Assembly (NCBI RefSeq): GCF_910580175.1
Contig: NZ_CAJTXD010000002.1
Coordinates: 310,001-374,000 of the forward strand
DNA from: an uncultured Alistipes sp.
GTDB taxonomy: Bacteria; Bacteroidota; Bacteroidia; Bacteroidales; Rikenellaceae
Length of the DNA: 64,000 nucleotides
Direction of reading: 5' to 3'
The notes beneath the pieces were generated by a model that ran no database searches, was not told where the DNA came from, and was given only the letters and a program-made list of their open reading frames with translations. This document shows positions 35,988-44,810 of the stretch, one piece after another (the stretch's first letter is position 1; each line of letters starts with the position of its first letter). Position numbers and translations under genes: made by a program.

Positions 35988-38168
35988 ATGGTACAGAAAC
36001 GCAAGAACAACAATAATAAGAATCTGGGTTTTCCGCGGCCGTCGATGCTGTGGATCTATGCTTTGATCGGTGCTTTCATCATCGGATGGTATTTCTTCGG
36101 CGAGAGCAACGATACGCCCTTGTCCAGCGACTGGGTTACCGTCGAACGGATGGTCGGTCGGGGCGAGGTCGAGAAGATCCGGGTCGTCAACCGCGACCGG
36201 GCCGAGGTTTTCCTCTCGTCGGAGGCCGGCGAACGTTATCGCCGGGACTCTGCCGATAAGCGTTATCGGCATTTGCCCCGCACCGGCCCGCAGTTTTTCT
36301 TCACGATCGGTTCGGTCGACTCGTTCCGCGAGGATCTGAAGTCTGTCGAGGAGCAGACCGGACGCTCCGTGCCGGTGGTCTATGAGAACAAGAGCAACGA
36401 TTGGACGACGCTGCTCATCAATTTTTTGCCTTGGGTACTTATTATCGGCGTGTGGTTCCTTGTCATGCGTTCCATGTCGCGCGGCGCCGGGGGCGGTGCC
36501 GGAGGTGGACTCATGAATGTCGGCAAGGCCCGGGCGCAGGTGTTCGACAAGGACAATTCGCGCCGCATCACGTTCAAGGATGTCGCCGGGCTTGAGGAAG
36601 CCAAGGTCGAGATCATGGAGATCGTCGATTTCCTCAAGAAAGCCGACAAATATAAGGAACTGGGGGCCAAGATTCCCAAGGGTGCCTTGCTCGTCGGCCC
36701 TCCGGGAACCGGCAAGACTTTGTTGGCCAAGGCGGTTGCCGGCGAGGCCAACGTGCCTTTCCTCTCCATTTCGGGTTCCGATTTCGTCGAGATGTTCGTC
36801 GGGGTGGGCGCGTCGCGCGTGCGCGATCTTTTTGCCCAGGCCAAGCAGAAAGCCCCCTGCATCGTTTTCATCGACGAGATCGATGCCATCGGCCGTGCCC
36901 GTGGCAAGAACGCCGGATTCTCGGGCAACGACGAGCGCGAAAACACGCTCAACCAGTTGCTGACCGAAATGGACGGTTTCCAGACCAACACCGGAGTGAT
37001 CGTCCTCGCGGCTACCAACCGGGCCGACATCCTCGACAAGGCGTTGATGCGTGCCGGACGCTTCGACCGGCAGATCGAGGTCGGCCTGCCCGATGTCAAG
37101 GAGCGCGAGGAGATTTTCGACGTCCATCTGCGTCCGCTGAAGCTCGATCCGGCGCTCGACCGTGCGTTCCTGGCCCGTCAGACGCCCGGTTTCTCGGGCG
37201 CCGACATCGCCAACGTCTGCAACGAGGCCGCGCTGATCGCCGCGCGCCATAATAAAAAGTATATCGCCAAGGAGGATTTCCTTGCCGCCATCGATCGCAT
37301 CATCGGCGGCTTGGAGCGTAAGAACAAGATCATTACCGACCAGGAGAAGCGTGTGATCGCCTACCACGAGGCCGGACATGCGACCGTCAGCTGGATTCTC
37401 GAAAATGCCAGCCCGCTCATTAAGGTTACGATCATCCCGCGCGGCAAAGCGCTGGGTGCCGCCTGGTACCTGCCCGAGGAGCGGCAGATTACCACGCGCG
37501 AGCAGTTGATGGACGAGCTGGCCGCCACCCTCGGCGGACGTGTTTCCGAGCAGCTGACTTTCGGTCAGGTTTCGACCGGAGCGCTGAACGATCTGGAGCG
37601 GGTTACCAAGCAGGCTTATGCGATGGTGGCCTACTACGGCATGAGCCGACAGGTCGGCAATCTGTCGTTCTACGACTCGACCGGGCAGAGCGACATGGCT
37701 CTTACCAAGCCTTATTCCGAGTCGACGGCCCAGCAGATCGATGCCGAGGCCCGCTTGCTCATCGACAAGGCCTATGCGATGGCCGAGCAGGTGTTGCGCG
37801 AGCATGCCGACGGGTTGAAGGAGCTGGCCGAGCTGCTGTTGTCGCGCGAAGTGGTGTTTACCGAGGATGTCGAACGGATTTTCGGCAAGCGTAAGAAAGA
37901 TATTGAACGCGAGCGCCGCGAAGCGGCAGAGAAAAACGTTGAGAAAGCCGATTCGGCCCAGAAACCGGACAACTTGGGCAAGGCGGGCAAGGCGGGCAAG
38001 GCGGGCAAATCCACCGAATCCACCGAATCCGTTCCGTCTGCCGAATCCCGTAAGTCGCGACCTTCGCGTCGCCCGCGCAAACCGAAAGAGGAGGGCGTTC
38101 CGGAACAACCTGCGGCTCCGAAACCTCGAAAATCCCGGAAATCGCAGAAAGCATCTTCGGGCGACTGA
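35988..38168 (+). CDS. ftsH: ATP-dependent zinc metalloprotease FtsH
   Basis: 726-aa membrane-anchored AAA+ protease that degrades misfolded membrane proteins. TM1 near residues 20-40 (MLWIYALIGAFIIGWYF), a periplasmic domain, TM2 near 145-162 (FLPWVLIIGVWFLVM). Walker A GPPGTGKT at about 238-245, Walker B CIVFIDEID, and SRH AGRFDRQIEV are present. The zinc site HEAGH lies near 461-465. A low-complexity tail after ~640 holds three AGK and two STE repeats, encoded by 9-bp tandem repeats at about 37979-38030. Confidence 0.96.
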   Translation: MVQKRKNNNNKNLGFPRPSMLWIYALIGAFIIGWYFFGESNDTPLSSDWVTVERMVGRGEVEKIRVVNRDRAEVFLSSEAGERYRRDSADKRYRHLPRTGPQFFFTIGSVDSFREDLKSVEEQTGRSVPVVYENKSNDWTTLLINFLPWVLIIGVWFLVMRSMSRGAGGGAGGGLMNVGKARAQVFDKDNSRRITFKDVAGLEEAKVEIMEIVDFLKKADKYKELGAKIPKGALLVGPPGTGKTLLAKAVAGEANVPFLSISGSDFVEMFVGVGASRVRDLFAQAKQKAPCIVFIDEIDAIGRARGKNAGFSGNDERENTLNQLLTEMDGFQTNTGVIVLAATNRADILDKALMRAGRFDRQIEVGLPDVKEREEIFDVHLRPLKLDPALDRAFLARQTPGFSGADIANVCNEAALIAARHNKKYIAKEDFLAAIDRIIGGLERKNKIITDQEKRVIAYHEAGHATVSWILENASPLIKVTIIPRGKALGAAWYLPEERQITTREQLMDELAATLGGRVSEQLTFGQVSTGALNDLERVTKQAYAMVAYYGMSRQVGNLSFYDSTGQSDMALTKPYSESTAQQIDAEARLLIDKAYAMAEQVLREHADGLKELAELLLSREVVFTEDVERIFGKRKKDIERERREAAEKNVEKADSAQKPDNLGKAGKAGKAGKSTESTESVPSAESRKSRPSRRPRKPKEEGVPEQPAAPKPRKSRKSQKASSGD

Positions 38169-38200
38169 CCTTATTTTCGAATCAGACCTAACTTGAACCG

Positions 38201-39085
38201 ATGAATGATAAAATGAAAAATCTTGTGGTGCGTACGCTCAGCGGCCTTGTGTTAGTTGCCGTGATGCTGGGCGCCATGATCTGGTCGCCGAACGGCTTCG
38301 GCGTTCTGTTGGCGGTGCTGGCAGCGGCTGGAATGCTCGAATTCTATGCGCTGGCCGCGGCCAAGGGTGCTCGGCCCCAGCGCGTTTTGGGCACGGTATT
38401 GGGGCTGGCTCTTTTTTGTCTTGCGCTCCTGCCTGCCATTCCTGATGGGTGCAATGTGTTGGACAATCGGTGGATATGTGCCATGATAGTCCTGTTCGTG
38501 CTGGCGGTGCCTGCCATGCTTGTCTGCGAACTTTACCGCAAGAATACCGATCCTCTCGCTTCAGTGGGTGCCACCTTGTTGGGTGTTTGGTACGTGGCTT
38601 TTCCGTTGGTCTGCTTCGGCTGGATGGCTTTTGGGTTCGAGTCTGCGTCCCGCGAATGGTTCCCGGGCGTTGCGCTGGCTTATCTGATCATTATTTGGGC
38701 CAATGACGTCTTCGCCTATCTGGTGGGGATGCTTCTCGGCCGTCACCGCCTTTTCGAGCGCCTGTCGCCCAAAAAATCGTGGGAAGGCTTCTTCGGCGGA
38801 GTAGCCGGAGCGGTCGCCGCGGGCGTGGCGGCGGGCTGGCAGCTCGGCGGCAGCCTGTGGGCATGGGGCGGTCTGGCACTGGTCGTTGCGGCGACGGGCG
38901 TGCTGGGCGACCTGACCGAATCGATGTTCAAGCGGGCTGCCGGAGTCAAGGATTCGGGCCGTTCGATTCCCGGCCACGGAGGCGTCCTCGACCGTTTCGA
39001 CGCCGTGCTGCTGTCGGCTCCTTTCGCGCTTGTCTACCTGCTGTTGTGCAATTGGGGGTTCGACATCTGCTTCTACAACTGCTAA
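38201..39085 (+). CDS. cdsA: phosphatidate cytidylyltransferase
   Basis: 294-aa inner-membrane enzyme making CDP-diacylglycerol from phosphatidate and CTP. About eight hydrophobic segments; the C-terminal family signature KRAAGVKDSGRSIPGHGGVLDRFD is intact, as is LSPKKSWEGFFGG. It lies directly upstream of psd, so two phospholipid synthesis steps are adjacent; pssA is not in the window. Confidence 0.94.
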   Translation: MNDKMKNLVVRTLSGLVLVAVMLGAMIWSPNGFGVLLAVLAAAGMLEFYALAAAKGARPQRVLGTVLGLALFCLALLPAIPDGCNVLDNRWICAMIVLFVLAVPAMLVCELYRKNTDPLASVGATLLGVWYVAFPLVCFGWMAFGFESASREWFPGVALAYLIIIWANDVFAYLVGMLLGRHRLFERLSPKKSWEGFFGGVAGAVAAGVAAGWQLGGSLWAWGGLALVVAATGVLGDLTESMFKRAAGVKDSGRSIPGHGGVLDRFDAVLLSAPFALVYLLLCNWGFDICFYNC

Positions 39086-39098
39086 TTCCTCGTATCGC

Positions 39099-39779
39099 AT
39101 GAAAATCAATAAAGAAGGTTACAAAATCATCTTCGTTTCGGGCTTGGTCTGCGTGCTGATCTGGTGGCTGTTCTACCACTTGTTGGTCAGCGATTCGAGT
39201 ACTATGCTTATCTGGGCCAGTACGATATTCTTGTTGTTGTTCTGGTTCTTCATCGTTGCCTTTTTCCGCGAGCCGCGGCGCGTGCGCATCCACGACGGCG
39301 ACCTGGTTTTCGCGCCTTGCGACGGACGGGTCGTGGTAACCGAGGTCGTTCGGGACGACGAGTATCTGCATGAGGAGATGTTGCAGATTTCGATCTTCAT
39401 GTCCATTACCAACGTCCACATGAACTGGGTGCCCGTGGGCGGCATCGTCGAGTATTTCAAATATCATCCCGGGCGTTTTCTGGTCGCCTGGCATCCCAAG
39501 TCGTCGACCGAGAACGAGCGGACAACGACCGTCGTGCGCATGGCTTCGGGCCATCGGGTGCTGTTCCGGCAGATTGCCGGGTTGATCGCCCGGCGGATCG
39601 TCTCCTACATGGAGACGGGCCACCAGGTCGAGCAGAACAGCGTCTGCGGGTTCATCAAGTTCGGTTCGCGGGTCGATGTGCTCGTGCCCAAGGGGAGCGA
39701 ACTGCTCGTCGGCTTGGGCGATCCTACGGTCGGTTCGCAGACTCCCATCGCCCGGTTGCCCCAAAATACGGAAGCATGA
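39099..39779 (+). CDS. psd: phosphatidylserine decarboxylase (short form) proenzyme
   Basis: 226-aa membrane-associated enzyme converting phosphatidylserine to phosphatidylethanolamine. Two hydrophobic segments at residues ~10-60 precede the catalytic part (FAPCDGRVVV, SIFMSITNVHMNWVPVGG). Autocleavage should occur between Gly189 and Ser190 in KFGSRVDV to give the pyruvoyl group. ATG at 39099 (MKINKEGY) follows cdsA by 13 nt. The stop overlaps the next gene by 4 nt (ATGA). Confidence 0.94.
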   Translation: MKINKEGYKIIFVSGLVCVLIWWLFYHLLVSDSSTMLIWASTIFLLLFWFFIVAFFREPRRVRIHDGDLVFAPCDGRVVVTEVVRDDEYLHEEMLQISIFMSITNVHMNWVPVGGIVEYFKYHPGRFLVAWHPKSSTENERTTTVVRMASGHRVLFRQIAGLIARRIVSYMETGHQVEQNSVCGFIKFGSRVDVLVPKGSELLVGLGDPTVGSQTPIARLPQNTEA

Positions 39780-40882
39780 TCGCGACTTCGCAGACCGTGC
39801 TGAAATTTCTTGCCGGGGCGGCCGTCGTTGCGGCGGTGCTCTTTTTGGTCTGGTATTTTTCAGCCATCGTTGTTTATATCCTCGTCTCGGCCGTGCTCGC
39901 CGTGATGGGGCGTCCGCTCGTCAAGCGGATTTCGGCATTGCATATGCGGCGTTGGCAGGTGCCGCGTTCGATCGCGGCATTGGTTACGTTGGTCGTCATC
40001 TGGACGGTCGTCGCTGTGTTGTGCGCCTTGTTCGTGCCGTTGGTCTTCAATAAGATCAACCAGTTGGCCGGGGTCGATTTCAGCGCTGTCGTCAGCAGCA
40101 TCGGCGATCCTGTCGCCCGGGCGCAGCATAATTTGCAGCAGTTGTTCGCCTTGCCCGAGAGTTCGTTTTCCTTGTCCGAGGAGTTGACCGCAGCTTTACG
40201 GCGGTTGATCGACTTCGAGTCGCTCAATTCGTTGTTTTCGTCGGTCATCGGCATGGTTTTCTCGTCGGTCATCGCCGTTTTTTCTATTTCGTTCATCACG
40301 TTCTTCTTTCTCAAGGAGGACGACCTTTTCTACACCATGGTCACGGGCGTGTTTCCCGAGCGTTACCGCGACAGCATTACCCGGGCCTTGGATTCCGTGA
40401 CCTTGCTCCTTGGGCGCTATTTTACCGGCATCCTCTCCGAAAGTTTGCTGTTGATGTTCGCCGTGTCGCTCGTGATGATGCTTTTCGGCATGAAGGCCGC
40501 CGATGCTTTCTTCATCGGTCTGGTCATGGGCGTGATGAACGTCGTGCCCTACGCCGGCCCGTTGATCGGCGGCGTGATTTCGGTGTTGGTCGGTATCCTC
40601 ACGCCCATCGAGGGTACATCGGTCGGGCATACGGTCTTCGTCATCACAGCTTCGTTGCTTGCAATCAAAGGATTGGATGATTTCGTCTTGCAGCCTACGC
40701 TCTATTCCGAGCGGGTCAAGGCCCATCCGCTCGAAATCTTTCTCGTCATTCTTTTCGCCGGGTCGTTCGCCGGTATCTTGGGCATGTTGTTGGCCATTCC
40801 TTCCTACACCGTCCTGCGCGTCTTCGCCAAGGAGTTTTTCTCCCAGTTCGCATGGGTGCGGCGGTTGACCGAGAAAATCTGA
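39776..40882 (+). CDS. AI-2E family (PerM-like) membrane transporter
   Basis: 368-aa membrane protein with N-terminal helices (VLKFLAGAAVVAAVLFLVWYF), a helical periplasmic or cytoplasmic domain around 95-150, and a C-terminal TM block with the family stretch MGVMNVVPYAGPLIGGVIS and KGLDDFVLQPTLYSERV. Some relatives export autoinducer-2 or act as sodium/proton antiporters; the role here is open. Overlaps psd by 4 nt and the riboflavin kinase gene by 1 nt. Confidence 0.88.
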   Translation: MIATSQTVLKFLAGAAVVAAVLFLVWYFSAIVVYILVSAVLAVMGRPLVKRISALHMRRWQVPRSIAALVTLVVIWTVVAVLCALFVPLVFNKINQLAGVDFSAVVSSIGDPVARAQHNLQQLFALPESSFSLSEELTAALRRLIDFESLNSLFSSVIGMVFSSVIAVFSISFITFFFLKEDDLFYTMVTGVFPERYRDSITRALDSVTLLLGRYFTGILSESLLLMFAVSLVMMLFGMKAADAFFIGLVMGVMNVVPYAGPLIGGVISVLVGILTPIEGTSVGHTVFVITASLLAIKGLDDFVLQPTLYSERVKAHPLEIFLVILFAGSFAGILGMLLAIPSYTVLRVFAKEFFSQFAWVRRLTEKI

Positions 40883-41250
40883 TGGAGCCGGTCGTTTTCG
40901 AGGGGGTGGTCGAGCAGGGACGGCAGCTCGGGCGGCAGTTGGGTTTTCCGACCGCCAATCTGCCCGTACCGGCCGATACGCTGGTCGGCGATGGCGTCTA
41001 CGCTTCGTGGGCCGAGGTCGGGGGCGTGCGTTATCGGGCCATGTCCAACCTCGGGAGCAATCCCTCGGTCGGGGGCGGCGAACGGAGGTTGGAGACCCAT
41101 CTGTTCGGATTCGCCGGAACGCTCTACGGCAAGACCCTGCGGGTGGAGCTGGTGCGGCTGATCCGCGGCGAGCAGCGTTTCGCTTCGGTCGAGGAGTTGC
41201 GCGAGCAGATAGCAAAAGACAAGGAAACGATCTTGAACTTGACATACTGA
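40882..41250 (+). CDS. stand-alone riboflavin kinase domain protein
   Basis: 122-aa protein matching the flavokinase (RFK) half of RibF: GRQLGRQLGFPTANLPVP (residues ~13-30), GVYASWAEVGG, and the C-terminal LYGKTLRVELVRLIRGEQRFASVEELREQI. The FAD synthetase half normally fused at the N-terminus is absent. It likely phosphorylates riboflavin to FMN with ATP. ATG at 40882 overlaps the permease stop (TGATG). A bifunctional RibF may exist elsewhere, so redundancy is possible. Confidence 0.82.
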   Translation: MEPVVFEGVVEQGRQLGRQLGFPTANLPVPADTLVGDGVYASWAEVGGVRYRAMSNLGSNPSVGGGERRLETHLFGFAGTLYGKTLRVELVRLIRGEQRFASVEELREQIAKDKETILNLTY

Positions 41251-41306
41251 TCGGTCGGAAGCACCGGGCGGTCGCGGATAACGAAACTATAAAAATTAGG
41301 TTGATT

Positions 41307-42716
41307 ATGTTTTTGGATACAACTTTACCCTATAAGGTCGCCGACATGTCGTTGGCCGAGTGGGGGCGCAAGGAAATCGAGATTTCCGAGTACGAGATGC
41401 CCGGCTTGATGGCCGTGCGCCGCAAATACGGCCCCTCGAAACCGCTCCAGGGCGTGCGCGTCATGGGGTCGCTGCACATGACCATCCAGACCGCCGTGCT
41501 GATCGAGACGTTGGTCGAGTTGGGCGCCGAGGTGCGGTGGTGTTCGTGCAACATCTTCTCCACGCAGGATCATGCCGCTGCCGCCATCGCCGCTGCCGGC
41601 GTACCTGTTTTTGCATGGAAAGGCGAGACCTTGCCCGAGTATTGGTGGTGCACCGCCATGGCGCTGTCGTTCCCGGGCGGCAAAGGCCCGCAGCTCATTG
41701 TCGATGACGGCGGCGATGCCACCTTGTTGATCCACAAAGGTTACAAGGCCGAGAACGACGCTTCGACGCTCGACGTGACTCCCTCGTCGTACGAGGAGGA
41801 GGTCATTCTCGACACGCTCCGGCAGCTTCTGGCCGAGGATCACGGCAAATGGCACCGCACCGTCGCCGAGTGGCGCGGCGTGAGCGAGGAGACCACCACC
41901 GGCGTGCACCGGCTCTACCGCATGATGGAGGAGGGCGAGCTGCTCGTGCCGGCTATCAATGTCAACGACTCGTGCACCAAATCGAAGTTCGACAACCTCT
42001 ACGGCTGCCGCGAATCGCTGGCCGACGGCATCAAGCGCGCAACGGATGTGATGATTGCCGGCAAGGTCGTGGTGGTGTGCGGCTACGGCGACGTGGGCAA
42101 GGGCTGCGCCCGGTCGATGCGTTCGTACGGCGCCCGGGTCATCGTGACGGAGATCGACCCCATTTGCGCCTTGCAGGCGGCGATGGAGGGCTTCGAGGTA
42201 AAGACCGTGGAGAGTGCACTGGCCGAGGGCAACATCTTCGTGACTTGTACGGGCAACTGCGACATCATCACGCTGGAGCACATGGAGCGCATGCGCGACC
42301 AGGCCATCGTCTGCAATATCGGTCACTTCGACAATGAAATCCAGATGGAGCGGCTCGAAAAATCGGGTGCCGCGAAGACCAACATCAAGCCGCAGGTCGA
42401 CAAATATACCTTCGCCGACGGCCATTCGATCTTCATTCTGGCCGAGGGGCGTCTGGTCAACCTCGGGTGCGCTACGGGGCATCCGTCGTTCGTTATGTCG
42501 AATTCGTTTACTAATCAGTGCCTGGCGCAGATCGAGCTGTGGCAGAAGAAGTTGGATGTAGACGTCTACCGCCTGCCCAAGCATCTCGACGAGGAGGTCG
42601 CCCGGCTCCATTTGGACAACTTGGGCGTCGAGTTGACGCACCTGACCAAGAAGCAGGCCGATTACATCGGTGTGCCGGAAGAGGGGCCGTTCAAGGCCGA
42701 TCACTATCGGTATTGA
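41307..42716 (+). CDS. ahcY: adenosylhomocysteinase
   Basis: 469-aa NAD-dependent hydrolase that removes S-adenosylhomocysteine, the product inhibitor of methylation. Conserved blocks: GSLHMTIQTAVLIETL, CNIFSTQDHAAAA, NVNDSCTKSKFDNLYGCRESL, the NAD-binding GYGDVGKGCARSM, and the C-terminal DHYRY. ATG at 41307 was chosen; the apparent ORF start at 41007 lies within the preceding gene. No clear promoter was recognised in the 56-nt gap. Confidence 0.97.
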   Translation: MFLDTTLPYKVADMSLAEWGRKEIEISEYEMPGLMAVRRKYGPSKPLQGVRVMGSLHMTIQTAVLIETLVELGAEVRWCSCNIFSTQDHAAAAIAAAGVPVFAWKGETLPEYWWCTAMALSFPGGKGPQLIVDDGGDATLLIHKGYKAENDASTLDVTPSSYEEEVILDTLRQLLAEDHGKWHRTVAEWRGVSEETTTGVHRLYRMMEEGELLVPAINVNDSCTKSKFDNLYGCRESLADGIKRATDVMIAGKVVVVCGYGDVGKGCARSMRSYGARVIVTEIDPICALQAAMEGFEVKTVESALAEGNIFVTCTGNCDIITLEHMERMRDQAIVCNIGHFDNEIQMERLEKSGAAKTNIKPQVDKYTFADGHSIFILAEGRLVNLGCATGHPSFVMSNSFTNQCLAQIELWQKKLDVDVYRLPKHLDEEVARLHLDNLGVELTHLTKKQADYIGVPEEGPFKADHYRY

Positions 42717-42726
42717 AGAAAGATGC

Positions 42727-42760
42727 AAGGCGGAGGGGCGGTTGCCGTTCCGCCTTTTTT
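42727..42760 (+). terminator. ahcY terminator
   Basis: AAGGCGGA (42727-42734) pairs perfectly with TCCGCCTT (42749-42756), followed by a T-run to 42760, 10 nt after the ahcY stop. Confidence 0.83.
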
Positions 42761-42856
42761 CTTGGTCATTCAGAGCGTCGCGAAGCATCGTCTGCCCGGC
42801 AGGTTTCGCGGATGTTCGCTGCGATGGACAGGAAGAACCGGAGCGGGTAAAGAATC

Positions 42857-42884
42857 GGGGCGTCTCTATTCGTAGAGACGCCCC
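42857..42884 (-). terminator. 12-bp perfect hairpin with TTCG loop downstream of the DUF456 gene
   Basis: GGGGCGTCTCTA and its exact complement surround a TTCG tetraloop (CGAA on minus). The T-run is weak. It lies 80 nt after the minus-strand DUF456 stop. Confidence 0.6.
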
Positions 42885-42963
42885 GGTTTCATTCGGCAGG
42901 TAGGCCGTTTACCGGTAGGGATGTTTATCGTTACCGGATTGACGATGTCGCGCTGTTTAAAGG

Positions 42964-43473
42964 TTAGAACAGCCCGGACACCCACTCCTTGAACGGTGTC
43001 CACATGTCGGCCGCAACCAGCACGAACATCGTCAGGCAGGCGATCAGTTTCAGTCCTGTGCCTACGATGAATGCCATGAAAGAGCCGAAACCCACCCGGA
43101 ACGCTTTGCCCGAATCGGTGCTGTCGTGGAGCAGTTCTCCGGCCACGGCCCCTGCGAACGGGCCGAGAACGATGCCCCACGGCCCGAAGAAGAGCCCGAC
43201 GAAGATGCCGATCGTCGCACCGATGGCGCCAGCCCGCGAGCCGCCGAAACGGCGCGTCATCCATGCTGGTAGAAAATAGTCCGCTGCGGAGACTGCTGCC
43301 GTGAGCGCCAGCCAGAGCCAGAGCGTCGCAGCCGAAATTTGCGAGTAAGAGGCGCCCCAGGCGCAGAGCAGCCCGAGGTAGCTGAGCACGACGCCCGGAA
43401 GAACCGGCACGATACACCCCACGATGCCCAGCACCGAAAGCACGAACGCCAGAATGGCCAGCAGAACGTCCAT
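42964..43473 (-). CDS. DUF456 family membrane protein
   Basis: 169-aa inner-membrane protein with about five to six hydrophobic segments and many Gly-zipper patterns (GAIGATIGIFVGLFFGPWGIVLGPFAGAVAGELL). This matches the DUF456 family by recall; the function is unknown. It lies 6 nt after panD on the same strand and may share the pantothenate transcript without a metabolic link. Confidence 0.82.
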   Translation of the reverse strand: MDVLLAILAFVLSVLGIVGCIVPVLPGVVLSYLGLLCAWGASYSQISAATLWLWLALTAAVSAADYFLPAWMTRRFGGSRAGAIGATIGIFVGLFFGPWGIVLGPFAGAVAGELLHDSTDSGKAFRVGFGSFMAFIVGTGLKLIACLTMFVLVAADMWTPFKEWVSGLF

Positions 43474-43479
43474 CGTCTC

Positions 43480-43839
43480 TTATTCGGTCAGTCGGTTGGT
43501 CGCCGTGTCGGGGAATACGATCCACGGCCGGAACTGCTTGGCATCTTCGAAATCCATCTGCGCATAGGAGGCGATGATGACCACGTCGCCCACCTGCACC
43601 TTGCGGGCCGCAGCGCCGTTCAGGCAGATGCAGCCGCTCTCCCGCGGGCCTTTGATGACGTAGGTCTCGAAACGCTCGCCGTTGTCGATGTCCATGATCT
43701 GTACTTTTTCGCCTTCGATGATGTTGGCCGCTTCGAGAAGCGCTTCGTCGATGGTAATGCTGCCCACATAGTTCAGATCGGCCTGGGTGACCGTCACGCG
43801 GTGGATTTTCGATTTGATGACTTCGATCTGGAATTTCAT
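43480..43839 (-). CDS. panD: aspartate 1-decarboxylase proenzyme
   Basis: 119-aa pyruvoyl enzyme making beta-alanine for pantothenate. Family features: KSKIHRVTVTQADLNYVGSITID, with self-cleavage expected between Gly26 and Ser27; NNGERF-type region DNGERFETYVIKG; and NGAAARKVQVGDVVIIASYA. ATG at 43839 overlaps the panC stop (TAATG), so panC-panD are coupled. Confidence 0.95.
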   Translation of the reverse strand: MKFQIEVIKSKIHRVTVTQADLNYVGSITIDEALLEAANIIEGEKVQIMDIDNGERFETYVIKGPRESGCICLNGAAARKVQVGDVVIIASYAQMDFEDAKQFRPWIVFPDTATNRLTE

Positions 43840-44675
43840 TATCGGATTCGGATGTTGTCGATTAGACGGATCGGGCCGGCCTGCACGGCGATGCAGCCCT
43901 GGATGCGGGACGCGTCGTCCCATGCGGAGACTTCCTGCATGGTGCGTGCGTCGACCGACTGGTAGTAGATCGTTTTCAGCAGCGGGTTGCGGTCGATTTC
44001 TTCGGCGACCCACGCCTTGAGCCGGGCCGGCGTCAGCTCGTGCGACTTTTCTACGGCTGCCCGCAGCGTGGCGTAGATGTGCGGAGCCGCTGCCCGGTGT
44101 GCCTCGTCGAGGAGTTGGTTGCGCGACGAGAGCGCCAGGCCGTCGTCGCCGCGGACGATCGGGCATTCGACGATCTGTACCGGCAACCCCAGTTGTTCCG
44201 CCATGGCGCGGATCACGGCGATCTGTTGGAAATCCTTTTCGCCGAAGTAGGCGCGGGCCGGCCGCACGATGTCGAACAGCCGGCTGACCACCTGGGCCAC
44301 GCCGTTGAAGTGGCCGGGGCGCGTAGCGCCCTCCATTACCTTGTCGACCGCTCCGAAGTCGAACTGCCGCGTGTCGGGTTCGGGATATATTTCTTCGACC
44401 GAAGGCATGAGCACGTAGTCTGCGCCGGCTTCCTCGAGCAGCCGGGCGTCGGCTTCCGGCGTGCGGGGATAGTGCCGCAGGTCGTTCTTGTCGTTGAATT
44501 GCGTGGGGTTGACGAAGACGCTGACCGCCACGACGGCGTTTTCCTTGCGCGCCCGTTCCACCAGCGAGCGGTGTCCGGCATGCAGGGCGCCCATCGTCGG
44601 GACGAATCCCAAGCCGCTCGGATCGACCTGTTCCAGCTGCGCCCGCAGCGCGGCGACGCTTGTAAAAACTTCCAT
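43839..44675 (-). CDS. panC: pantothenate synthetase
   Basis: 278-aa ATP-dependent ligase of pantoate and beta-alanine. Motifs: VPTMGALHAGHRSLV (nucleotide-binding HxGH, near residues 26-40), VSVFVNPTQFNDKNDL, ARAYFGEKDFQQ and GLALSSRNQLL. ATG at 44675 fits the family; the frame stays open for ~950 more codons upstream only because it runs antisense to a GC-rich gene. Confidence 0.96.
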   Translation of the reverse strand: MEVFTSVAALRAQLEQVDPSGLGFVPTMGALHAGHRSLVERARKENAVVAVSVFVNPTQFNDKNDLRHYPRTPEADARLLEEAGADYVLMPSVEEIYPEPDTRQFDFGAVDKVMEGATRPGHFNGVAQVVSRLFDIVRPARAYFGEKDFQQIAVIRAMAEQLGLPVQIVECPIVRGDDGLALSSRNQLLDEAHRAAAPHIYATLRAAVEKSHELTPARLKAWVAEEIDRNPLLKTIYYQSVDARTMQEVSAWDDASRIQGCIAVQAGPIRLIDNIRIR

Positions 44676-44700
44676 ATTCTTCTTGAATCGGGTTGCGGGG

Positions 44701-44708
44701 CAAAGGTA
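44701..44708 (-). promoter_or_regulatory. -7 box of panC
   Basis: Minus-strand TACCTTTG, perfect consensus, 25 nt upstream of panC; nearest TTTG has a 14-nt spacer, so the -33 element is uncertain. Confidence 0.5.
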
Positions 44709-44780
44709 GAAATTCCGATAGACAAAACGAAGCATTTTTTGCAAAAAAACGTTCCGCAGCGCGTTTTGCCGAATTTTTGT

Positions 44781-44788
44781 TATCTTCG
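44781..44788 (+). promoter_or_regulatory. -7 box of the DPP III gene
   Basis: TATCTTCG, one base off consensus, 22 nt before the ATG at 44811. Confidence 0.4.
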
Positions 44789-44810
44789 CACAAAACAATA
44801 CCCGAACGTC

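Noticed and set aside
37979..38030. 9-bp tandem repeats at the end of ftsH
   Set aside because: They encode a low-complexity AGK/STE tail, common in FtsH C-termini, and are not an intergenic repeat or CRISPR.
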